Shown here: one piece after another, positions 50,986 to 59,231 of the stretch
How the letters are laid out: each line of letters opens with the position of its first letter
Position numbering within the stretch: the first letter of the stretch is position 1
From: Rhizocola hellebori
GTDB taxonomy: Bacteria; Actinomycetota; Actinomycetes; Mycobacteriales; Micromonosporaceae
Direction of reading: 5' to 3'
Assembly (NCBI RefSeq): GCF_016862955.1
Contig: NZ_BONY01000033.1
Location: 41,378-105,377 of the forward strand
DNA: 64,000 nt
Notes under the pieces: model-generated
The model's database searches: none
What the model was told of the DNA's origin: nothing
The model's input: only the letters and a program-made list of their open reading frames with translations
Position numbers and translations under genes: made by a program

Positions 50986-52379
50986 CGGAAAGCGTCCATC
51001 ACGACCACGGTCTTCTGGCGCGTGAAGTCGAGCACTGTCTCATGTAGACCTTCGCGATAACCGCCGGTGTCCTTGGTCCCGCCGAAGGGGAGGTTCTCGG
51101 CGCGCAGCGCCGTCGAGCCGTTGACGATCACCCCGCCGACGTCGAGGAGTTTGGCGATGCTGAACGCATTGGAGATGTCCCGGGTGAACACGGCGGCGTG
51201 CAGGCCGTAGGGCGACTCGTTGGCCATCCTGACCGCATCCATCGGATCGGAGAACCTCGCCACCGGCGCCACCGGGCCGAAGATCTCCTCGGCGAATGCG
51301 CTGCTTGTGGTGGGTACCTCGACCAGGATCGCCGGATCCACAAACGCCCCCCGGCGCGTGCCCCCGGCCACCAGCCGCGCGCCGTCGGCCACCAGCCGCC
51401 CCACCGCCTCCTCGACCCGTTGCGCCGACTGCTCGGCGATGAGCGGGCCGACATCGGTGGCTTCGAGCAGCTGGTCGCCGATCACGAGCTTGGCGGTCTG
51501 TTCCAGCAGCGCCGCCACGAACGCGTCGTACACGCCCGCCTGGACGTAGACGCGCTTGACGGCACAGCAGATCTGGCCGTTGCCGCGGGCGAGCCTTCCC
51601 AGCACGACCGCCTCGGCGGCGGCGTCGACATCGGCGTCGTCGCAGACGATAAGCGCGTCGTTGCCACCCAGCTCCAGCATGACCTTCTTCAGGGTCTCGG
51701 CGCCGAGGCGGGCGATCTCCCGGCCGGCGGCGGTGCTGCCGGTGATGGTTACCGCGGCGATGCCGGGCAGGCGGGCCAGGAGCTGGGAAACCCGCACGTC
51801 GCCGGTCACCAGCTGGTGGGCCGGTGCGGGCACCCCGGCCTGGGCGACCAGCTCGGCCACCCTCACCAACGCGAGCGGACACCTTGCGGGCGGTTGCACG
51901 AGCACGGCATTGCCGGCGGCGAGCGCGGCGGCGGCCTTGTGTGCGTAGAGCTCCACCGGATAGTTGAACGGCACCAACGCGGCCACCGGACCCAGCGGCT
52001 CGCGCAGGGTCACCGCTAGATGGCGTTCCAGCCCGGGTACCGCATCGAGCGGGATCTGCCTTCCGAACAGCCGGGTGGCTTCGGCCGCGTACCCACGAAA
52101 GATGCGAATTGCGGCGTCGACCTCGCCGCGGGTCTGCCGGATCGGCTTGCCGTTCTCGGCGGCGAGCAATGCCGCAAGACTGTCCTTTTCGGACTCGATA
52201 AGCGTGGCAATCCGCTGCAGCGCAGCTGCCCGCTCGTGTGCGGGCATGGCCGCCATCATGCGCTGGCCCTCTTGAGCCGCGTCGACGGCCGCGACTACCT
52301 GGTCATCTGACATGGCGGCGATTTCGCCCAGCAGCTCCGCGGTGCCGGGGTTGTAGACCTCGATAACTGAGACGGACAT
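50982..52379 (-). CDS. NAD(P)-dependent aldehyde dehydrogenase
   Basis: A 465-residue member of the aldehyde dehydrogenase superfamily. The catalytic glutamate region is VMLELGGNDALIV and the catalytic cysteine lies in GNGQICCAVKRVYV. The cofactor region ITGSTAAGREI and C-terminal FGGTKDTGGYREGL are standard. First gene of the operon with the CUT2 transporter, so it probably oxidises an aldehyde formed in breakdown of the imported sugar (lactaldehyde or a sugar aldehyde), which is inference. Its stop overlaps the ATPase start. Confidence 0.92.
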   Translation of the reverse strand: MSVSVIEVYNPGTAELLGEIAAMSDDQVVAAVDAAQEGQRMMAAMPAHERAAALQRIATLIESEKDSLAALLAAENGKPIRQTRGEVDAAIRIFRGYAAEATRLFGRQIPLDAVPGLERHLAVTLREPLGPVAALVPFNYPVELYAHKAAAALAAGNAVLVQPPARCPLALVRVAELVAQAGVPAPAHQLVTGDVRVSQLLARLPGIAAVTITGSTAAGREIARLGAETLKKVMLELGGNDALIVCDDADVDAAAEAVVLGRLARGNGQICCAVKRVYVQAGVYDAFVAALLEQTAKLVIGDQLLEATDVGPLIAEQSAQRVEEAVGRLVADGARLVAGGTRRGAFVDPAILVEVPTTSSAFAEEIFGPVAPVARFSDPMDAVRMANESPYGLHAAVFTRDISNAFSIAKLLDVGGVIVNGSTALRAENLPFGGTKDTGGYREGLHETVLDFTRQKTVVVMDAFR

Positions 52380-52457
52380 GGTGACGCTCCCCAGGCATGA
52401 GGCATCACAAATCGGCGGATCGCCGAAACCACGGACCCGTGATGTACCAACACTTTT

Positions 52458-52471
52458 CGTTTAGCAAAACG
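52458..52471. promoter_or_regulatory. Candidate LacI operator between divergent genes
   Basis: Inverted repeat CGTTT-AGCA-AAACG, with an adjoining AACGTT core (52468-52473), in the 199-bp gap between the aldehyde dehydrogenase operon and the LacI gene. LacI-family sites are short CG-centred palindromes, so this is a reasonable site for the adjacent regulator. Confidence 0.4.
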
Positions 52472-52578
52472 TTAAGACTTGTGCCGATAATCTACCCGCA
52501 ACACGATCGAAGTCAATGCCTCGAACATCTATGAAATATCCTATAGGATGTGCGTCTTTAGGAATCCGAGGAGACGCC

Positions 52579-52680
52579 ATGATCCCCAGGCTCGCCATCG
52601 CCCTGGCAGCCGCCCTCATCTCGGCAACGTATGCTGCCTGTTCTGGCGGAAAAGCCAAGCCGTCAGGAAGGGAACCGGTG
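52579..52680 (+). other. In-frame secretion-signal-like extension before LacI
   Basis: Thirty-four codons from ATG 52579 read MIPRLAIALAAALISATYAAC followed by SGGKAKPSGREPV, which is a classical short exported-lipoprotein-like leader (Arg, hydrophobic run, Cys, then polar residues), although Tyr at the -3 lipobox position is unusual. It is in frame with LacI and preceded 5 nt upstream by GAGGAG. Confidence 0.5.
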
Positions 52681-53691
52681 ATGTCGCCTCGGCCAGATCG
52701 GCCGCACATCGGCCAGGTCGCGCAGCTCGCCGGCGTCAGTGCGACCACCGTGTCGCATGCGCTCAACGGGCGCAGGCCGGTCTCGGAAGCGACCCGCCGC
52801 CGCATCATGGAGGCCATCGATCAGCTGGGCTACCGGCCCAACGTGGTCGCCCGAGGGCTGCGCGCGGGGCGCACCATGACGATCGGTTTGGTCATCCCCG
52901 ACATCACCAACCCCTTCTATCCCTTGCTCGCTCGCGGTCTGCAGGACGTCCTCGGGCCGGCCGGGTACGACGAGATAATCACCAATACCAACGGTGACCG
53001 CGAGCTCGAGCGGATCGCGCTCGACAAAATGATCTCGCGTCAGGTGGACGCGGTGGCGTTCGCGGTCTTCGACACCCATGCCGCCGACCTGCAACCCGTC
53101 ATCGACGCGGGAATTCCCGCGGTGAGGCTCGGCGGCCGCCAGGCCCAGCCCGGGGTGGACCTGCTGCACACCGATGACGAGGGCGCCGCGGCCGAGGCCA
53201 CCGGATATCTGATCGAGCGTGGATACCGCCGGATCGGCTTCCTGTCCGGGCCGGCCGCGCACGGCCCGGCCGCGGAGCGCATCATGGGCTATCAGGCGGC
53301 CCTGCGCGCGGCCGGTCTGAAAGCAGACCCGAATCTGGTGGCACAGACCGAATTCAGCCGGGAAGGCGGCGCGGAAGCGATGACCCGGCTGCTGAAGTTG
53401 CGCGATCGGCCGCAGGCGGTGTTCTGTGCCAACGACATGATGGCGATCGGCGCGCTCGATGTGGCTCGCCAGCGCGGGCTCGAAGTACCGGGTCAGCTTG
53501 CGGTGATGGGCTTCGACGACATCGAGGCGGCGAGCCTGGTTTCCCCGCAGCTGACCACGATGGCCAACCCGGCCCGCGAAATCGGCCGGGCGTGCGCGCG
53601 GCTGTTGCTGGACAGGGTTTCTGGAGCGGAATCCGGGCCGGGCCGCGAGATCGTCATCCCGGCCAGGCTTATCCGGCGCGAATCTGCCTGA
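52681..53691 (+). CDS. LacI-family transcriptional regulator
   Basis: A 336-residue regulator. The N-terminal helix-turn-helix is HIGQVAQLAGVSATTVSHALNGRRPVSEATRRRIMEAIDQLGYRPNVVARGLRAG (residues 8-62), followed by a type-1 periplasmic-binding fold effector domain (TIGLVIPDITNPFYPLLARGLQD; VFCANDMMAIGALDVARQRGLEVPGQLAVMGFDD). It is divergent from the carbohydrate operon and is the probable regulator. The frame extends upstream to ATG 52579, which has a perfect GAGGAG site and encodes a secretion-signal-like stretch; the start at 52681 gives normal LacI length and has a weaker GGAAGGGAA site. Confidence 0.9.
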   Translation: MSPRPDRPHIGQVAQLAGVSATTVSHALNGRRPVSEATRRRIMEAIDQLGYRPNVVARGLRAGRTMTIGLVIPDITNPFYPLLARGLQDVLGPAGYDEIITNTNGDRELERIALDKMISRQVDAVAFAVFDTHAADLQPVIDAGIPAVRLGGRQAQPGVDLLHTDDEGAAAEATGYLIERGYRRIGFLSGPAAHGPAAERIMGYQAALRAAGLKADPNLVAQTEFSREGGAEAMTRLLKLRDRPQAVFCANDMMAIGALDVARQRGLEVPGQLAVMGFDDIEAASLVSPQLTTMANPAREIGRACARLLLDRVSGAESGPGREIVIPARLIRRESA

Positions 53692-53697
53692 TGACGA

Positions 53698-53730
53698 AAG
53701 AACCCTGGCTCGAAAAGAGCCAGGGTTCTT
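53698..53730. terminator. Bidirectional terminator between convergent genes
   Basis: A 14-bp perfect stem (AAGAACCCTGGCTC with GAGCCAGGGTTCTT, 5-nt loop), with A/T flanks on both sides, between LacI (+) and the membrane protein gene (-). Confidence 0.85.
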
Positions 53731-53745
53731 GCTTTCCAGCGACCG

Positions 53746-54606
53746 TCAATCGGCCTTGTCAGGCTCCTGCACGGTCACCGGCAGTCCGTAGCCGGAGAAC
53801 TCCATCACCACGTGCATGTGGACCGGTGTAGGAGTGACTCCGGGCTTCGTCCAGTCGACGAACCGGTCGTAGACCACGCTGGCGATCCGGTTGGCCGAAT
53901 CAAGGGTGATGTCGCCGGAGACGCGGTCGGTGACCGCATTTTCGGGAAGCTTCTTCGGCGTGTACTCGAAATGGAAGCCACGGTTGCCATTTCGGGTGAC
54001 CGTGGCCCCTTCTTCGCGCAGCATCGCGAGCAGCTCGTCCGGGTTGGCCGAACCGGTCAGCGTGCCACCCAGCGACCAGTCGTAGCGCAGCGTCTCCGAC
54101 CTGCCCGCTACCCGCCGGAAGTGCAGCACGCGGTCGACCCCGGCCGAGCCGATGTAGAGCCGGCCCTGGATCAGGCGTTCCTCGTTGAACCCCGGGCCCT
54201 CGTCGGCGGGCGTGCGCAGGTATCCGGTGTGTGCGCCCGGGTCGAAGGCGCCGGTGGAGACGGTGTCCTTGGAACCGGGTACCAGAACGGATTTGAGCCT
54301 GATGTTCATCTGATAGGTGGTGCTCTGGCTGGCGGTGATCGCGGCCACCAGCTCAGTGCGGGCGTCACCGGCCGCGTTGGCGGTGACCGGGGATGCGCCC
54401 GGGTGGGTCGCGACCACGACCGCCGCCACCGCCAACCCACCCGCGAGGATCGTCAGCGAGGTCGCGGTCAGGGCTGTCGCACGCCGCCGGGCCTGGCGGC
54501 CACGCTGGATCAGAGTGCGCGCCGTCGCATCGCCCGCGGCGCTGTCCGGCGCACTGCCGGCCAGCTCGTGCAGCCGGTGTGACAGCCGCTCATCGAAGTC
54601 GTGCAT
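53746..54606 (-). CDS. Single-pass membrane protein coupled to a sigma factor
   Basis: A 286-residue protein. It has a cytoplasmic region (HDFDERLSHRLHELAGSAPDSAAGDATARTLIQRGRQARRRA), one transmembrane helix at about 45-66 (ATALTATSLTILAGGLAVAAVVVA) and a large extracellular domain. A GTG at 54615 would overlap the sigma stop (GTGA), while ATG 54606 has AGGTGA 5 nt upstream; ATG is used here. Location and topology suggest an anti-sigma or sensor role, similar to the pair at 40.3 kb. Confidence 0.78.
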   Translation of the reverse strand: MHDFDERLSHRLHELAGSAPDSAAGDATARTLIQRGRQARRRATALTATSLTILAGGLAVAAVVVATHPGASPVTANAAGDARTELVAAITASQSTTYQMNIRLKSVLVPGSKDTVSTGAFDPGAHTGYLRTPADEGPGFNEERLIQGRLYIGSAGVDRVLHFRRVAGRSETLRYDWSLGGTLTGSANPDELLAMLREEGATVTRNGNRGFHFEYTPKKLPENAVTDRVSGDITLDSANRIASVVYDRFVDWTKPGVTPTPVHMHVVMEFSGYGLPVTVQEPDKAD

Positions 54607-54611
54607 ATGTG

Positions 54612-55127
54612 TCACCTGCTTGTCTCGAATACCGGTTCGGACATGGCGTGGCGGAGCTTGGCCAAGGCTTTGGCGTGCTGGCTTTTCACCGTTCCGATCG
54701 CGCAGCCGAGCACCTGGGCCACCTGTGACTCGGTCAGGTCCTCGTAATGGCGCAGCACCACGACAGCGCGCTGTCTGGGTGGCAGGGACCGAAGCGCGTC
54801 CCGGACCGCCAGCGCCTCAGCGCTTACGTCGCCACCCTGAGCCGCCGCGTCTGGTACCTCAGCGACCAGGCTTTCGCGCCGCCGCCGTCGCCACAGCGAG
54901 GTGTGGTTGTTCACCAGCACTTTGCGCAGATAGGCGTTGAGGTCGTCGGTTCGCGAAAGCCTTCGCCACCGCTCGTAGATCCGCACGAGGCTGTCCTGAA
55001 GCAGCTCCTCCGCCTGCCACCGATCGCCGGTCAGCAGCAGGGCGAGCCGCAGATGTCGCTGCCAGGCAGCCTCGACGAAGGCGACGTATGCGGCGTCGGC
55101 GCTCGTCATTGCCTTGGTTTCCGTCAC
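54612..55127 (-). CDS. SigE-family ECF RNA polymerase sigma factor
   Basis: A 171-residue sigma-70 family protein. Region 2 is YVAFVEAAWQRHLRLALLLTGDRWQAEELLQDSLVRIYERWRRL; region 4 is LRSLPPRQRAVVVLRHYEDLTESQVAQVLGCAIGTVKSQHAKALAKLRHAM. The start may be GTG 55127 or ATG 55109. Its stop overlaps the next gene. It is a paralogue, in layout, of the sigma/membrane-protein pair at 39.8-40.9 kb. Confidence 0.92.
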   Translation of the reverse strand: MTETKAMTSADAAYVAFVEAAWQRHLRLALLLTGDRWQAEELLQDSLVRIYERWRRLSRTDDLNAYLRKVLVNNHTSLWRRRRRESLVAEVPDAAAQGGDVSAEALAVRDALRSLPPRQRAVVVLRHYEDLTESQVAQVLGCAIGTVKSQHAKALAKLRHAMSEPVFETSR

Positions 55128-55317
55128 GGTCCTACCACGTACCGCGGACGGCAATGGTTGCCCGGCTCATTGCGGCAGGATAGCCAAGCACCGGTCGGGT
55201 GAGGTGTCTGCGTCTTTTTACACACAGCGCCCCCGGGCCGGGCAAGACCGCCCGAGCGTGGTCGGCAAAGCGACGCAGCGTTTCGCCAGGCTGAGGCGCT
55301 TACATAGCCTTCCGGCC

Positions 55318-56190
55318 ATGAATCGAGCTGCGTTAGCTTGTGCGGCGGCCCTCGTGTCGGCCGCGGTAACTCTGTATGCCAGCCCGGCCCACGCCTTCGG
55401 CGGTGGCTTCGTCCGGGACTCGGCTATCTGCCCAACGGGCAAGGTCGTGATCGGCGGCGGGGCGCAGGTCATCGGCGAAGGGTCGGCCGACTTCCTCACC
55501 GTCATTCAGGAAACGGCGCCCGGCAACGTGGGAGGTTCGCCCCGGGCGTGGATGACCGCGATGAAGAACAACGATCTGTTCAACTCACACTCGCTAGGCC
55601 TGTACGCGGTCTGCGCGGATGCTCCCTTCTCCGGTCATGAGCTGGTGCAGCGCAACGTGACGGTCGGCGGGCTCGGCTTCCGGCGCACGACCGTGTCCTG
55701 TCCGGCGGGGAAGGTCTCGCTCAGCGGTGGGGCGACCGTGGTCGGCGAGGGCTCGGCCAACTTCGACACCGTCATCCGCGAGTCGGGGCCCGGCAACCAG
55801 CCCTCGTCGTCGTCGTGGCTGGTGGCGGTGGAGAACAACAGCTTCAGCTCGCACACCATCGCCATCACCGCCGTGTGTGCGAACGCGCCGGACGGCTACC
55901 AGATCGTGCGCGAGGACCATGCGCTGATCGGCAACAGCTTCCTGCGCGATGCCACCAGCTGTCCGGCGGGCAAGGTGTCGATCGGTGGCGGCATGCAGGT
56001 GATCGGGGATGGCTCGGCCGATTTCGGTACCAAGCTTCAGGAATCCTCGCCCGGCAGCACTCCGTCGTCGACGGCATGGACCACCGCGATGCGCAACGGG
56101 CCGGACGCCCACACCATCGGCACCTTCGTGGTATGCGCCGATGAGCCGGACGGGTACGAGATTGTCCGCAAGCGAGTCACCATCAACTAG
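55318..56190 (+). CDS. Secreted protein with three tandem repeats
   Basis: A 290-residue exported protein. The signal peptide is MNRAALACAAALVSAAVTLYASPAHA. The mature part is three repeats of about 85 residues (roughly 27-110, 111-198, 199-288), each with SCPxGKVxIxGGxxVIGEGSAxF, then xExxPGxxPSSxxWxxAMxN and HxIxxxAVCAxAPDGYxIV. Each repeat has two cysteines, probably a disulphide. ATG 55318 is chosen because the signal begins there. The family is not identified; a secreted structural or adhesin-like protein is possible. Confidence 0.8.
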   Translation: MNRAALACAAALVSAAVTLYASPAHAFGGGFVRDSAICPTGKVVIGGGAQVIGEGSADFLTVIQETAPGNVGGSPRAWMTAMKNNDLFNSHSLGLYAVCADAPFSGHELVQRNVTVGGLGFRRTTVSCPAGKVSLSGGATVVGEGSANFDTVIRESGPGNQPSSSSWLVAVENNSFSSHTIAITAVCANAPDGYQIVREDHALIGNSFLRDATSCPAGKVSIGGGMQVIGDGSADFGTKLQESSPGSTPSSTAWTTAMRNGPDAHTIGTFVVCADEPDGYEIVRKRVTIN

Positions 56191-56280
56191 CGCATGATCA
56201 TCTATGGTTTCCGGTGCCAGGGCAGGGCTCGCTGGGCTACAAAGGTAAGGCAAGCTCGACCCTGGGACCGGGAGCCACAC

Positions 56281-56781
56281 ATGAGTGCTTTGCTGAATTC
56301 GCTCACCGAGGCGGAGTTTCTGCTCGTGAACGAGACCATGCCCGAGGCGCTGGGGCAGCTTGACGAGGATGGCCTGCTCGAGTTGCACGCCCGGGTGCGC
56401 GGCGCCCGCAACAAATACTCGAAGTTGTATCGCCGTGAGGCCAGCACCCGGGTGACCGAGCAGGGCGCGCGGGGCAAGGCCCACCCGAAGAGCACCCGCA
56501 ACAGGCAAAAGGCCGAAGTCTTCGAAGACGCGCTGGCCCGGGTGAGCCGAAGCCTCGCCGCCGCGGCACGCCAGAGCGCCACCGAGCTGAAGACACAACG
56601 CCTGCAGGAGGCCCGCGCTCAGCGCAACACCGCTCCGCCCAAGGCCGCGGGCCGGGCCCGGCCGGCGAAGAAGGCGCAGCGGGCACAGCCTGTTCCGGCG
56701 TCGGCCCCCGCGATGCGCAAGCGTCATGCCAGCTCTAAGGCTATGGGCACCCGCCGTCAGGCGAAGCGGGACAGCCGCTAG
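56281..56781 (+). CDS. Basic hypothetical protein conserved in style with actinobacterial nucleoid-type proteins
   Basis: A 166-residue protein with an N-terminal helical part (MSALLNSLTEAEFLLVNETMPEALGQLDEDGLLELHARVRGARNKYSKLYRREAS) and a strongly basic, Ala/Arg/Lys-rich tail (TELKTQRLQEARAQRNTAPPKAAGRARPAKKAQRAQPVPASAPAMRKRHASSKAMGTRRQAKRDSR). Basic tails like this often bind nucleic acid, but there is no identified domain. The stated start follows the helical N-terminus; no clear promoter was seen. The function is unknown. Confidence 0.7.
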   Translation: MSALLNSLTEAEFLLVNETMPEALGQLDEDGLLELHARVRGARNKYSKLYRREASTRVTEQGARGKAHPKSTRNRQKAEVFEDALARVSRSLAAAARQSATELKTQRLQEARAQRNTAPPKAAGRARPAKKAQRAQPVPASAPAMRKRHASSKAMGTRRQAKRDSR

Positions 56782-56838
56782 TCAGCTGGCCGGAAAAAGC
56801 AATGTTTAGTTGTTATCTATGTAGTGTAAATATGCCTG

Positions 56839-57750
56839 GTGGGCGAAATCCTGATAGGAACGTCATCCTGGGCCGATAAACTGCTGCTTGCCTCTGGCTG
56901 GTACCCGCCCGGCGTCAACACGGCCGCGGCTCGCCTGGCCTATTACGGCCGGCGTTACCAGGTGGTCGAGGTGGACACCACCTACTACGCGATCCCGGCG
57001 GTGGAGGTGACCGAGTCGTGGGTCGCTCATTCACCCGAGTCGTTCGTCTTCGACATCAAGGCTTTCAGCATCTTCAGCGGCCACACCACGAAGGCGGCCA
57101 ACCTGCCGCAGGACCTTCGCCCGGCGGGGGCGCACTCGGAGGAGCAGCTGCGGCGCCGAGACCTGTCCGTGGGGGCATACGACGAGCTGTGGTCCAGATT
57201 CAAAGAGTCATTGGAGCCCCTTGCGGTAAAAGGCAAACTGGGCGTTATCCTGTTGCAGTTCCCGCACTGGTTCAAGCACGGTGAGCGGGAGCAGCGGCGG
57301 ATCATCGACTCGGCCCTGCGCTGCCAGCCTTTCCGGGCCGCGGTGGAACTTCGGCACTCGTCCTGGTTCACTGCGCAGACCGCGGAGCGGACTCTGGCGA
57401 TGCTGGCCGAGCATGACATCACCTACTGCTGTGTGGACATGCCGCAAGGCCATGAGACTTCGGTGCCGCCCATCCTCATCGCGACCGCCGACACCGCGAT
57501 GGTGCGGTTTCACGGCCACAGCAAGCTTTGGGCGACCGGCAACAAGCAGGAGCAATTCCGTTACGCCTACGGCGATGACGAGCTGGCGGCGTGGGCGGTG
57601 CGGCTGCGCGAGCTGAGTCACGAAGCCGATCGGCTGCATGTGCTGATGAACAACTGTTGCGCGGGTCAGGCGCAGACGGATGCGGCCAAGCTGGCTGAGC
57701 TGCTCGGGTTACCGTGGAGTCATGAAGTATGTGGCGGATCCGCGGGTTGA
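56839..57750 (+). CDS. DUF72 protein
   Basis: A 303-residue TIM-barrel protein of the DUF72 (YecE) family: ILIGTSSWADKLLLASGWYPPGVNTAAARLAYYGRRYQVVEVDTTYYAIP, SFVFDIKAFSIFSGHTT, RAAVELRHSSW, and MVRFHGHSKLW near the end. The GTG start is preceded by TAAATAT 6 nt upstream (leaderless-like). Enzymatic activity of the family is not well established. It overlaps the DUF1801 gene by 29 bp in another frame. Confidence 0.9.
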   Translation: MGEILIGTSSWADKLLLASGWYPPGVNTAAARLAYYGRRYQVVEVDTTYYAIPAVEVTESWVAHSPESFVFDIKAFSIFSGHTTKAANLPQDLRPAGAHSEEQLRRRDLSVGAYDELWSRFKESLEPLAVKGKLGVILLQFPHWFKHGEREQRRIIDSALRCQPFRAAVELRHSSWFTAQTAERTLAMLAEHDITYCCVDMPQGHETSVPPILIATADTAMVRFHGHSKLWATGNKQEQFRYAYGDDELAAWAVRLRELSHEADRLHVLMNNCCAGQAQTDAAKLAELLGLPWSHEVCGGSAG

Positions 57751-58111
57751 CGCCTACCTCGCCGCCCTTCCCGACTGGCAGCGCGCGATCTGCCAGGAGG
57801 TGAGGGAGCTGGTTCACTCGGCCGACGCGGAGGTCACCGAAACCGTCAAACGCACAGTGCAGCCGTACTTTGTCTTGCAGGGCAACATCTGCGCCCTACT
57901 AGCGGCGAAGACGCACGTCAATGTGTTTCTTTACGACGGGGCGATCGTGCCCGATCCCGAGGGCATCATCACCGGTGGGCACGACAACAAGACCGCGCGT
58001 ACGGTGGCCGTGCGGGAGGGCGAGAAGATAAATAAACGGGCGCTCAAAGCCATGTTCAAACAGATCATCGCCAACAATCGAGCGGGCGGCTGGCGCAAGC
58101 TGAAGACTTAG
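57722..58111 (+). CDS. DUF1801 protein (YdhG/YjhA-like)
   Basis: A 129-residue protein: DPRVDAYLAALPDWQRAICQEVRELVHSADAEVTETVKRTVQPYFVLQGNICALLAAKTHVNVFLYDGA. This matches DUF1801. Its start lies within the DUF72 gene, so the two are probably expressed together. It ends 9 bp before the convergent FAD monooxygenase. The biochemical role is not known. Confidence 0.85.
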   Translation: MKYVADPRVDAYLAALPDWQRAICQEVRELVHSADAEVTETVKRTVQPYFVLQGNICALLAAKTHVNVFLYDGAIVPDPEGIITGGHDNKTARTVAVREGEKINKRALKAMFKQIIANNRAGGWRKLKT

Positions 58112-58120
58112 GGGCGCCGG

Positions 58121-59176
58121 CTAGCCGGGCGGGCCGAAGGCGAGTGCGGCGCGGGTGAGGGCGTCGCGCAGCGGCAGGAGACGGCTCATCCGGGCGAGTT
58201 GGCTGGCCCGTAAGGACATGGCTGCCAACCGCTGGGCGGGTTTGCGCCGCGCGCGGTCGTAGTGGCGCAAGGCGGTCGGCACGTCGCGGTCGGCGGCCAG
58301 TGCGTCGGCGAGCGCGACGCCATCGATCATCGCCTGGCATGCGCCCTGACCCAGGTCGGGCGTCATGGCGTGGGCCGCGTCGCCGATCAGGGCCACGTTG
58401 CCGGTGACGAAGGCGGCCAGCGCGGGCAGGTAGTGCAGGTCGTGCCGCAGGAAGCCATCGAGCTCTATCCGATCCAGGATGCGCGGCACCGGGTCGTGCC
58501 AGTGGCCGAAGAGCTGGCGCAGCTCGGCGAGGTCGCCGCCGGGTGGGCGGTAGCCCTCGGGAGCGGTGCGCACCGCGTACCAGTTGGTGCGCCCGGGTTC
58601 CTGCGGGGTGACCCCGAACTTCATGGCCCGCCCCCAGGTTTCCCCGCCCACCTCCAGATCGAGCTGGACAGTTCCGCGCCACACCGTCCATCCCGAGTAG
58701 ACCAGGCCGGGCCGGTCGCCGAAGACGGCTTTGCGGGTGGTGCTGTGGATGCCGTCCGCCCCGACGATCAGGTCGTAGCCGGATCGCGGCGGGTCGTCGA
58801 TCGGGTGGCCATAGCGCACAGCGCCCTCGGGCACGGCGGTCGCGAGCAGGCGCAGCAGGGCGGGCCGGGAGAGCAGATAGACCGGCTCACCCAGGCGGCG
58901 TTCCACACGGGCCGTGTCGATGGTCGCGATCCTGGACCCGTCCGGCCTGGTGATCGCCCCGCTGGGCTGCTTGCGGCCCAGGCTTCGGGCCGCCTCGCCC
59001 AGACCCAGCCGGTCGAGCGCGCGCAGCGCGTTGGGCCAGATGCCCAGACCTGTTCCGGTGTCGGGCAGGCGTGGTGCGCGTTCGAAGACTTCGACCTGCC
59101 AGCCGGTGGTGGCGAGCGCCGCCGCGGTGGCCAGGCCGCCGATTCCGCCGCCGATGATCGCTGCGCTACGGGCCAT
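58121..59176 (-). CDS. FAD-dependent monooxygenase (aromatic hydroxylase type)
   Basis: A 351-residue class A flavin monooxygenase. It has the N-terminal FAD-binding Rossmann motif AAIIGGGIGGLATAAAL, the central DG motif YDLIVGADGIHSTTR and the C-terminal VALIGDAAHAMTPDLGQGACQAMIDGVALADAL, which binds the FAD pyrophosphate. Such enzymes hydroxylate aromatic compounds or inactivate antibiotics such as rifampicin or tetracycline. The start at 59176 follows a divergent promoter containing two operators for the adjacent TetR. Substrate is unknown. Confidence 0.93.
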   Translation of the reverse strand: MARSAAIIGGGIGGLATAAALATTGWQVEVFERAPRLPDTGTGLGIWPNALRALDRLGLGEAARSLGRKQPSGAITRPDGSRIATIDTARVERRLGEPVYLLSRPALLRLLATAVPEGAVRYGHPIDDPPRSGYDLIVGADGIHSTTRKAVFGDRPGLVYSGWTVWRGTVQLDLEVGGETWGRAMKFGVTPQEPGRTNWYAVRTAPEGYRPPGGDLAELRQLFGHWHDPVPRILDRIELDGFLRHDLHYLPALAAFVTGNVALIGDAAHAMTPDLGQGACQAMIDGVALADALAADRDVPTALRHYDRARRKPAQRLAAMSLRASQLARMSRLLPLRDALTRAALAFGPPG

Positions 59177-59188
59177 ACTCGCGACGAT

Positions 59189-59202
59189 ACTACAGCTGTA
59201 GT
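59189..59202. promoter_or_regulatory. TetR operator 1
   Basis: Perfect 14-bp palindrome ACTACAGCTGTAGT in the 55-bp gap between the monooxygenase and TetR genes. Confidence 0.8.
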
Positions 59203-59209
59203 GCCGCTG

Positions 59210-59223
59210 ACTACAGGTGTAGT
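59210..59223. promoter_or_regulatory. TetR operator 2
   Basis: ACTACAGGTGTAGT, differing from operator 1 by one central base and spaced 21 bp centre to centre, so both lie on the same helix face. It abuts the TAGTGT -10 of the TetR gene. Confidence 0.8.
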
Positions 59224-59231
59224 GTGGGCAC

